Of a stretch of DNA of 64,000 nucleotides, positions 55,811 through 64,000 are shown piece by piece. A program made the translations under genes and the position numbers. The notes under the pieces are model-generated. The model saw only the letters and a program-made list of their open reading frames with translations, did no database searches and was not told the DNA's origin. Position 1 is the stretch's first letter. Every line of letters starts with the position of its first letter. Source of the stretch: Auanema rhodensis (lineage: Eukaryota > Nematoda > Chromadorea > Rhabditida > Rhabditidae); NCBI GenBank assembly GCA_964057225.1, contig OZ059899.1:3968001-4032000 (forward strand), read 5' to 3'.

Positions 55811-58267
55811 GTTCAGTGTACATGGAAACTCAACATACACTAATGCATCATTTTTCAAACGATCATAACTAATTTTTGTATTAAGCGTTTCTCAATGTAG
55901 TATAGTGCATTCGATGCGGATTTTTAAGCTGCGTCGATCTGTGTTATCAGATTTGCGCTAGCTTAAAAATGCACCGAGATATCAACTGATATAAGTTTAC
56001 ACTTATATCCTCGATTTTCACCCTGAAGAATTAATTTTTTCGTTGAATAGCATTGTCCATCGTCTTTGCCTTGAAAAAAGGAATCTAAAAACATCTACTT
56101 TTTGCTAAATTATTTTAAAATTTTTCGAAAAAATTTTTGTCAAAATGTTTTTGGAAGCAATGTTGAGTGTACATGGAAACTCAACATACACTAATGCATC
56201 ATTTTTCAAACGATCATAACTAATTTTTGTATTAAGCATTTCTCAATGTAGTATAGTGCATTCGATGCGGATTTTTAAGCTGCGTCGATCTGTGTTATCA
56301 GATTTGCGCTAGCTTAAAAATGCACCAAGATATCAACTGATATAAGTTCACACTTATATCCTCGATTTTCACCCTGAAGAATTAATTTTTTCGTTGAATA
56401 ACATTGTCCATCGTCTTTGCCTTGAAAAAAGGAATCTAAAAACATCTACTTTTTGCTAAATTATTTCGAAATTTCTCGAAAAAATTTTTGTCAAAATGTT
56501 TTTGGAAGCAATGTTGAGTGTACATGGAAACTCAACATACACTAATGCATCATTTTTCAAACGATCATAACTAATTTTTGTATTAAGCGTTTCTCAATGT
56601 AGTATAGTGCATTCGATGCGGATTTTTAAGCTGCGTCGATCTGTGTTATCAGATTTGCGCTAGCTTAAAAATACACCGAGATATCAACTGATATAAGTTC
56701 ACACTTATATCCTCGATTTTCACCCTGAAGAATTGATTTTTTCGTTGAATAACATTGTCCATCGTCTTTGCCTTGGAAAATGGAATCTAAAAACATCTAC
56801 TTTTTGCTAAATTATTTTGAAATTTTTCGAAAAAAGTTTTGTCAAAATGTTTTTGGAAGCAATGTTGAGTGTACATGGAAACTCAACATACACTAATGCA
56901 TCATTTTTCAAACGATCATAACTTATTTTTGTATTAAGCGTTTCTCAATGTAGTATAGTGCATTCGATGCGGATTTTTAAGCTGCGTCGTTCTGTGTTAT
57001 CAGATTTGCGCTAGCTTAAAAATGCAACGAGATATCAACTGATATAAGTTCACACTTATATCCTCGATTTTCACCCTGAAGAATTAATTTTTTCGTTGAA
57101 TAACATTGTCCATCGTCTTTGCCTTGAAAAAAGGAATCTAAAAACATCTACTTTTTGCTAAATTATTTTAAAATTTTTCGAAAAAATTTTTGTCAAAATG
57201 TTTTTGGAAGCAATGTTGAGTGTACATGGAAACTCAACATACACTAATGCATCATTTTTCAAACGATCATAACTAATTTTTGTATTAAGCATTTCTCAAT
57301 GTAGTATAGTGCATTCGATGCGGATTTTTAAGCTGCGTCGATCTGTGTTATCAGATTTGCGCTAGCTTAAAAATGCACCAAGATATCAACTGATATAAGT
57401 TCACACTTATATCCTCGATTTTCACCCTGAAGAATTAATTTTTTCGTTGAATAACATTGTCCATCGTCTTTGCCTTGAAAAAAGGAATCTAAAAACATCT
57501 ACTTTTTGCTTTATTATTCCGAAATTTCTCGAAAAAATTTTTGTCAAAATGTTTTTGGAAGCAATGTTGAGTGTACATGGAAACTCAACATACACTAATG
57601 CATCATTTTTCAAACGATCATAACTAATTTTTGTATTAAGCGTTTCTCAATGTAGTATAGTGCATTCGATGCGGATTTTTAAGCTGCGTCGATCTGTGTT
57701 ATCAGATTTGCGCTAGCTTAAACATGCACCGAGATATCAACTGATATAAGTTCACACTTATATCCTCGATTTTCACCCTGAAGAATTGATTTTTTCGTTG
57801 AATAACATTGTCCATCGTCTTTGCCTTGAAAAATGGAATCTAAAAACATCTACTTTTTGCTAAATTATTTTGAAATTTTTCGAAAAAAGTTTTGTCAAAA
57901 TGTTTTTGGAAGCAATGTTGAGTGTACATGGAAACTCAACATACACTAATGCATCATTTTTCAAACGATCATAACTAATTTTTGTATTAAGCGTTTCTCA
58001 ATGTAGTATAGTGCATTCGATGCGGATTTTTAAGCTGCGTCGTTCTGTGTTATCAGATTTGCGCTAGCTTAAAAATGCAACGAGATATCAACTGATATAA
58101 GTTCACACTTATATCCTCGATTTTCACCCTGAAGAATTAATTTTTTCGTTGAATAACATTGTCCATCGTCTTTGCCTTGAAAAAAGGAATCTAAAAACAT
58201 CTACTTTTTGCTAAATTATTTTAAAATTTTTCGAAAAAATTTTTGTCAAAATGTTTTTGGAAGCAAT

Positions 58268-58619
58268 GTTGAGTGTACATGGAAACTCAACATACACTAA
58301 TGCATCATTTTTCAAACGATCATAACTAATTTTTGTATTGAGCATTTCTCAATGTAGTATAGTGCATTCGATGCGGATTTTTAAGCTGCGTCGATCTGTG
58401 TTATCAGATTTGCGCTAGCTTAAAAATGCGCCGAGATATCAACTGATATAAGTTCACACTTATATCCTCGATTTTCACCCTGAAGAATTAATTTTTTTCG
58501 TTGAATAACATTGTCCATCGTCTTTGCCTTGAAAAAAGGAATCTAAAAACATCTACTTTTTGCTAAATTATTTTGAAATTTTTCGAAAAAAGTTTTGTCA
58601 AAATGTTTTTGGAAGCAAT
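58268..58619. repeat. 352-bp monomer M167, chimeric, with the same extra T
   Basis: It has the same seven-T run (58492-58498), G73, A77 and G163 as M159, from which it lies 2809 bp away (8 x 351 + 1). The tail is X-type (307 G, 324 G) instead of Z-type. The insertion therefore probably arose once, was duplicated, and one copy later exchanged its tail between offsets 269 and 306. Confidence 0.85.
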
Positions 58620-59321
58620 GTTGAGTGTACATGGAAACTCAACATACACTAATGCATCATTTTTCAAACGATCATAACTAATTTTTGTATTAAGCGTTTC
58701 TCAATGTAGTATAGTGCATTCGATGCGGATTTTTAAGCTGCGTCGTTCTGTGTTATCAGATTTGCGCTAGCTTAAAAATGCAACGAGATATCAACTGATA
58801 TAAGTTCACACTTATATCCTCGATTTTCACCCTGAAGAATTAATTTTTTCGTTGAATAACATTGTCCATCGTCTTTGCCTTGAAAAAAGGAATCTAAAAA
58901 CATCTACTTTTTGCTAAATTATTTTAAAATTTTTCGAAAAAATTTTTGTCAAAATGTTTTTGGAAGCAATGTTGAGTGTACATGGAAACTCAACATACAC
59001 TAATGCATCATTTTTCAAACGATCATAACTAATTTTTGTATTAAGCGTTTCTCAATGTAGTATAGTGCATTCGATGCGGATTTTTAAGCTGCGTCGATCT
59101 GTGTTATCAGATTTGCGCTAGCTTAAAAATGCACCGAGATATCAACTGATATAAGTTCACACTTATATCCTCGATTTTCACCCTGAAGAATTAATTTTTT
59201 CGTTGAATAGCATTGTCCATCGTCTTTGCCTTGAAAAAAGGAATCTAAAAACATCTACTTTTTGCTAAATTATTTTAAAATTTTTCGAAAAAATTTTTGT
59301 CAAAATGTTTTTGGAAGCAAT

Positions 59322-59672
59322 GTTGAGTGTACATGGAAACTCAACATACACTAATGCATCATTTTTCAAACGATCATAACTAATTTTTGTATTAAGCATT
59401 TCTCAATGTAGTATAGTGCATTCGATGCGGATTTTTAAGCTGCGTCGATCTGTGTTATCAGATTTGCGCTAGCTTAAAAATGCACCAAGATATCAACTGA
59501 TATAAGTTCACACTTATATCCTCGATTTTCACCCTGAAGAATTAATTTTTTCGTTGAATAACATTGTCCATCGTCTTTGCCTTGAAAAATGGAATCTAAA
59601 AACATCTACTTTTTGCTAAATTATTTTGAAATTTTTCGAAAAAAGTTTTGTCAAAATGTTTTTGGAAGCAAT
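59322..59672. repeat. Chimeric monomer M170 (Z head, X tail)
   Basis: The head has 77 A, 166 A and 223 A as in Z. The tail has 269 T, 307 G and 324 G as in X. The switch falls between offsets 223 and 269 (59544-59590), left of the M153 breakpoint, so it is an independent event. It is again followed by a Y head. Confidence 0.8.
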
Positions 59673-60725
59673 GTTGAGTGTACATGGAAACTCAACATAC
59701 ACTAATGCATCATTTTTCAAACGATCATAACTAATTTTTGTATTAAGCGTTTCTCAATGTAGTATAGTGCATTCGATGCGGATTTTTAAGCTGCGTCGTT
59801 CTGTGTTATCAGATTTGCGCTAGCTTAAAAATGCAACGAGATATCAACTGATATAAGTTCACACTTATATCCTCGATTTTCACCCTGAAGAATTGATTTT
59901 TTCGTTGAATAACATTGTCCTTCGTCTTTGCCTTGAAAAAAGGAATCTAAAAACATCTACTTTTTGCTAAATTATTTTAAAATTTTTCGAAAAAATTTTT
60001 GTCAAAATGTTTTTGGAAGCAATGTTGAGTGTACATGGAAACTCAACATACACTAATGCATCATTTTCCAAACGATCATAACTAATTTTTGTATTAAGCA
60101 TTTCTCAATGTAGTATAGTGCATTCGATGCGGATTTTTAAGCTGCGTCGATCTGTGTTATCAGATTTGCGCTAGCTGAAAAATGCACCAAGATATCAACT
60201 GATATAAGTTCACACTTATATCCTCGATTTTCACCCTGAAGAATTAATTTTTTCGTTGAATAACATTGTCCATCGTCTTTGCCTTGAAAAAAGGAATCTA
60301 AAAACATCTACTTTTTGCTAAATTATTTCGAAATTTCTCGAAAAAATTTTTGTCAAAATGTTTTTGGAAGCAATGTTGAGTGTACATGGAAACTCAACAT
60401 ACACTAATGCATCATTTTTCAAACGATCATAACTAATTTTTGTATTAAGCGTTTCTCAATGTAGTATAGTGCATTCGATGCGGATTTTTAAGCTGCGTCG
60501 ATCTGTGTTATCAGATTTGCGCTAGCTTAAAAATGCACCGAGATATCAACTGATATAAGTTCACACTTATATCCTCGATTTTCACCCTGAAGAATTGATT
60601 TTTTCGTTGAATAACATTGTCCATCGTCTTTGCCTTGAAAAATGGAATCTAAAAACATCTACTTTTTGCTAAATTATTTTGAAATTTTTCGAAAAAAGTT
60701 TTGTCAAAATGTTTTTGAAAGCAAT

Positions 60726-63182
60726 GTTGAGTGTACATGGAAACTCAACATACACTAATGCATCATTTTTCAAACGATCATAACTAATTTTTGTATTAAG
60801 CGTTTCTCAATGTGGTATAGTGCATTCGATGCGGATTTTTAAGCTGCGTCGATCTGTGTTATCAGATTTGCGCTAGCTTAAAAATGCACCGAGATATCAA
60901 CTGATATAAGTTTACACTTATATCCTCGATTTTCACCCTGAAGAATTAATTTTTTCGTTGAATAGCATTGTCCATCGTCTTTGCCTTGAAAAAAGGAATC
61001 TAAAAACATCTACTTTTTGCTAAATTATTTTAAAATTTTTCGAAAAAATTTTTGTCAAAATGTTTTTGGAAGCAATGTTGAGTGTACATGGAAACTCAAC
61101 ATACACTAATGCATCATTTTTCAAACGATCATAACTAATTTTTGTATTAAGCGTTTCTCAATGTAGTATAGTGCATTCGATGCGGATTTTTAAGCTGCGT
61201 CGATCTGTGTTATCAGATTTGCGCTAGCTTAAAAATGCACCGAGATATCAACTGATATAAGTTCACACTTATATCCTCGATTTTCACCCTGAAGAATTGA
61301 TTTTTTCGTTGAATAACATTGTCCATCGTCTTTGCCTTGAAAAATGGAATCTAAAAACATCTACTTTTTGCTAAATTATTTTGAAATTTTTCGAAAAAAG
61401 TTTTGTCAAAATGTTTTTGGAAGCAATGTTGAGTGTACATGGAAACTCAACATACACTAATGCATCATTTTTCAAACGATCATAACTAATTTTTGTATTA
61501 AGCGTTTCTCAATGTAGTATAGTGCATTCGATGCGGATTTTTAAGCTGCGTCGTTCTGTGTTATTAGATTTGCGCTAGCTTAAAAATGCAACGAGATATC
61601 AACTGATATAAGTTCACACTTATATCCTCGATTTTCACCCTGAAGAATTAATTTTTTCGTTGAATAACATTGTCCATCGTCTTTGCCTTGAAAAAAGGAA
61701 TCTAAAAACATCTACTTTTTGCTAAATTATTTTAAAATTTTTCGAAAAAATTTTTGTCAAAATGTTTTTGGAAGCAATGTTGAGTGTACATGGAAACTCA
61801 ACATACACTAATGCATCATTTTTCAAACGATCATAACTAATTTTTGTATTAAGCATTTCTCAATGTAGTATAGTGCATTCGATGCGGATTTTTAAGCTGC
61901 GTCGATCTGTGTTATCAGATTTGCGCTAGCTTAAAAATGCACCAAGATATCAACTGATATAAGTTCACACTTATATCCTCGATTTTCACCCTGAAGAATT
62001 AATTTTTTCGTTGAATAACATTGTCCATCGTCTTTGCCTTGAAAAAAGGAATCTAAAAACATCTACTTTTTGCTAAATTATTCCGAAATTTCTCGAAAAA
62101 ATTTTTGTCAAAATGTTTTTGGAAGCAATGTTGAGTGTACATGGAAACTCAACATACACTAATGCATCATTTTTCAAACGATCATAACTAATTTTTGTAT
62201 TAAGCGTTTCTCAATGTAGTATAGTGCATTCGATGCGGATTTTTAAGCTGCGTCGATCTGTGTTATCAGATTTGCGCTAGCTTAAAAATGCACCGAGATA
62301 TCAACTGATATAAGTTTACACTTATATCCTCGATTTTCACCCTGAAGAATTAATTTTTTCGTTGAATAGCATTGTCCATCGTCTTTGCCTTGAAAAAAGG
62401 AATCTAAAAACATCTACTTTTTGCTAAATTATTTTAAAATTTTTCGAAAAAATTTTTGTCAAAATGTTTTTGGAAGCAATGTTGAGTGTACATGGAAACT
62501 CAACATACACTAATGCATCATTTTTCAAACGATCATAACTAATTTTTGTATTAAGCGTTTCTCAATGTAGTATAGTGCATTCGATGCGGATTTTTAAGCT
62601 GCGTCGATCTGTGTTATCAGATTTGCGCTAGCTTAAAAATGCACCGAGATATCAACTGATATAAGTTCACACTTATATCCTCGATTTTCACCCTGAAGAA
62701 TTGATTTTTTCGTTGAATAACATTGTCCATCGTCTTTGCCTTGAAAAATGGAATCTAAAAACATCTACTTTTTGCTAAATTATTTTGAAATTTTTCGAAA
62801 AAAGTTTTGTCAAAATGTTTTTGGAAGCAATGTTGAGTGTACATGGAAACTCAACATACACTAATGCATCATTTTTCAAACGATCATAACTAATTTTTGT
62901 ATTAAGCGTTTCTCAATGTAGTATAGTGCATTCGATGCGGATTTTTAAGCTGCGTCGTTCTGTGTTATTAGATTTGCGCTAGCTTAAAAATGCAACGAGA
63001 TATCAACTGATATAAGTTCACACTTATATCCTCGATTTTCACCCTGAAGAATTAATTTTTTCGTTGAATAACATTGTCCATCGTCTTTGCCTTGAAAAAA
63101 GGAATCTAAAAACATCTACTTTTTGCTAAATTATTCCGAAATTTCTCGAAAAAATTTTTGTCAAAATGTTTTTGGAAGCAAT
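60726..63182. repeat. Four-monomer W-X-Y-Z unit and its shortened second copy
   Basis: M174-M177 (60726-62129) read W-X-Y-Z. M178-M180 (62130-63182) read W-X-Y/Z, where M180 has a Y head (127 T, 164 A) and a Z tail (305-306 CC, 314 C). T at offset 138 (ttattag) occurs in both Y monomers at 61565 and 62969, 1404 bp (4 x 351) apart, and T188 with G240 marks both W monomers. This looks like a new four-monomer repeat emerging, with the second copy shortened by a Y-to-Z fusion. Confidence 0.82.
62832..63182. repeat. Chimeric monomer M180 (Y head, Z tail)
   Basis: Offsets 127 T, 138 T and 164 A are Y. Offsets 305-306 CC and 314 C are Z, identical to the tail of M177. Y and Z share A at 269, so the switch can only be placed between offsets 166 and 305 (62997-63136). 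One monomer was lost from the W-X-Y-Z order here. Confidence 0.78.
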
Positions 63183-63884
63183 GTTGAGTGTACATGGAAA
63201 CTCAACATACACTAATGCATCATTTTTCAAACGATCATAACTAATTTTTGTATTAAGCGTTTCTCAATGTAGTATAGTGCATTCGATGCGGATTTTTAAG
63301 CTGCGTCGATCTGTGTTATCAGATTTGCGCTAGCTTAAAAATGCACCGAGATATCAACTGATATAAGTTCACACTTATATCCTCGATTTTCACCCTGAAG
63401 AATTGATTTTTTCGTTGAATAACATTGTCCATCGTCTTTGCCTTGAAAAATGGAATCTAAAAACATCTACTTTTTGCTAAATTATTTTGAAATTTTTCGA
63501 AAAAATTTTTGTCAAAATGTTTTTGGAAGCAATGTTGAGTGTACATGGAAACTCAACATACACTAATGCATCATTTTTCAAACGATCATAACTAATTTTT
63601 GTATTAAGCATTTCTCAATGTAGTATAGTGCATTCGATGCGGATTTTTAAGCTGCGTCGATCTATGTTATCAGATTTGCGCTAGCTTAAAAATGCACCAA
63701 GATATCAACTGATATAAGTTCACACTTATATCCTCGATTTTCACCCTGAAGAATTAATTTTTTCGTTGAATAACATTGTCCATCGTCTTTGCCTTGAAAA
63801 AAGGAATCTAAAAACATCTACTTTTTGCTAAATTATTCCGAAATTTCTCGAAAAAATTTTTGTCAAAATGTTTTTGGAAGCAAT

Positions 63885-64000
63885 GTTGAGTGTACATGGA
63901 AACTCAACATACACTAATGCATCATTTTTCAAACGATCATAACTAATTTTTGTATTAAGCGTTTCTCAATGTAGTATAGTGCATTCGATGCGGATTTTTA
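63885..64000. repeat. Partial monomer M183 at the window edge
   Basis: The first 116 bases of another copy (72 T, 76 C, 77 G) are cut by the window end. The class cannot be decided because offset 127 onwards is missing. It shows that the array continues to the right. Confidence 0.95.

Larger units (their letters stand above)
1..64000. repeat. Satellite DNA array, 351-bp monomer, 182.3 copies
   Basis: The motif gttgagtg recurs at 1, 352, 703, 1054 and so on to 63885. The spacing is exactly 351 bp except for two 352-bp monomers (M159 and M167). All copies run head to tail in one orientation, with no inversion, spacer or insertion. Copies differ mainly at a limited set of offsets: 9, 72, 73, 76, 77, 83, 100, 127, 144, 164, 166, 168, 221, 223, 234, 239, 240, 269, 271, 305-307, 314, 316, 324, 327 and 337. 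Most pairs differ at only a handful of sites. The array continues past both window edges. Known biology: megabase arrays of near-identical tandem monomers typically form centromeric or pericentromeric heterochromatin. I cannot name the family or species. Stop codons recur in every monomer, and the only open frame above 60 codons that I know of (57422-57613, minus strand) is a by-product of one altered monomer. Confidence 0.98.
32293..64000. repeat. Block III: X, Y, Z (and W) monomers M93-M183
   Basis: Three classes dominate. X (223 G, 269 T, 324 G): M93, 98, 108, 111, 115, 118, 119, 122, 126, 129, 134, 137, 142, 147, 151, 162, 165, 173, 175, 179. Y (127 T, 164 A, usually 307 A): M94, 100, 106, 109, 116, 120, 127, 132, 135, 138, 140, 143, 149, 152, 155, 158, 163, 166, 168, 171, 176. 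Z (77 A, 166 A, 305-306 TC or CC, 314 C): M117, 121, 128, 133, 136, 139, 141, 144, 146, 150, 156, 161, 164, 172, 177, 182. W (240 G, 307 A): M160, 169, 174, 178. X-Y-Z is the commonest order but is often interrupted by extra, missing or chimeric monomers. The CC form at 305-306 appears only from M136 rightwards. Confidence 0.87.

Noticed and set aside
57422-57613. 63-codon open frame on the minus strand
   Set aside because: It needs a TTG start, overlaps ordinary satellite monomers M164-M165, exists only because of the local AA to TT change at 57511-57512, and has no homologue in the other 181 copies, where a stop interrupts it. It shows no recognisable motif.
1-64000. CRISPR array
   Set aside because: CRISPR arrays alternate short identical repeats with unique spacers. 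Here the whole 351-bp unit repeats with no unique spacer and no cas genes.
1-64000. Tandem gene, rDNA or tRNA cluster
   Set aside because: No long open frame, no rRNA-like or tRNA-like conserved core, and stops in all frames of each monomer. The hairpins are too simple for a tRNA cloverleaf and I see no A-box and B-box pair I would trust.
1-64000. Drosophila 1.688 (359-bp) satellite or primate alpha satellite
   Set aside because: Similar length class only. The sequence as I recall those families does not match this monomer, and 351 is not a multiple of the 171-bp alpha unit. I cannot run a database search; a search of the monomer against repeat libraries would decide.

Overview
The whole window is one satellite DNA array. 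A 351-bp monomer is repeated head to tail, always in the same orientation, from base 1 to base 64000: 182 complete copies and a 116-bp partial copy at the right edge. I see no gene, RNA gene, transposon or unique flanking sequence. Both window edges lie inside the array, so its true length is unknown. In the phase used here (each monomer starts at its gttgagtg motif), monomer Mk starts at 351(k-1)+1 up to M159, one base later for M160-M167 and two bases later for M168-M183. 'Offset' below means position 1-351 inside a monomer.

The array suggests a eukaryote, probably constitutive (centromeric or pericentromeric) heterochromatin. The reference monomer is 31% G+C (109 of 351). It has 11 CpGs against about 8.4 expected, so CpG is not depleted. 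That argues against a heavily CpG-methylated genome such as a vertebrate's and fits an insect or other invertebrate, but this is inference and I do not recognise the satellite family. The length is close to two nucleosome repeats, and the monomer carries several inverted repeats.

Layout: Block I (1-12636, M1-M36) is dominated by monomers with C at offset 72, partly ordered as a three-monomer a-b-c unit, with a seven-monomer tandem duplication at 3511-8424. Block II (12637-32292, M37-M92) is a mixture with several young local amplifications: five monomers x2, three monomers x3 and two monomers x3. Block III (32293-64000, M93-M183) is dominated by three other monomer classes, X, Y and Z, often in the order X-Y-Z (1053 bp). 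It also contains six-monomer and eleven-monomer duplications and a nascent four-monomer W-X-Y-Z unit near the right end.

Classes. X: offset 77 G, 127 A, 164 C, 223 G, 269 T, 324 G. Y: 127 T, 164 A, 269 A, 307 A. Z: 77 A, 166 A, 269 A, 305-306 TC or CC, 314 C. W: 77 G, 240 G, 307 A. Duplicated segments, chimeric monomers and variant linkage across the chosen monomer boundary together record repeated unequal exchange. The array is best read as a higher-order-repeat landscape, not as coding sequence.
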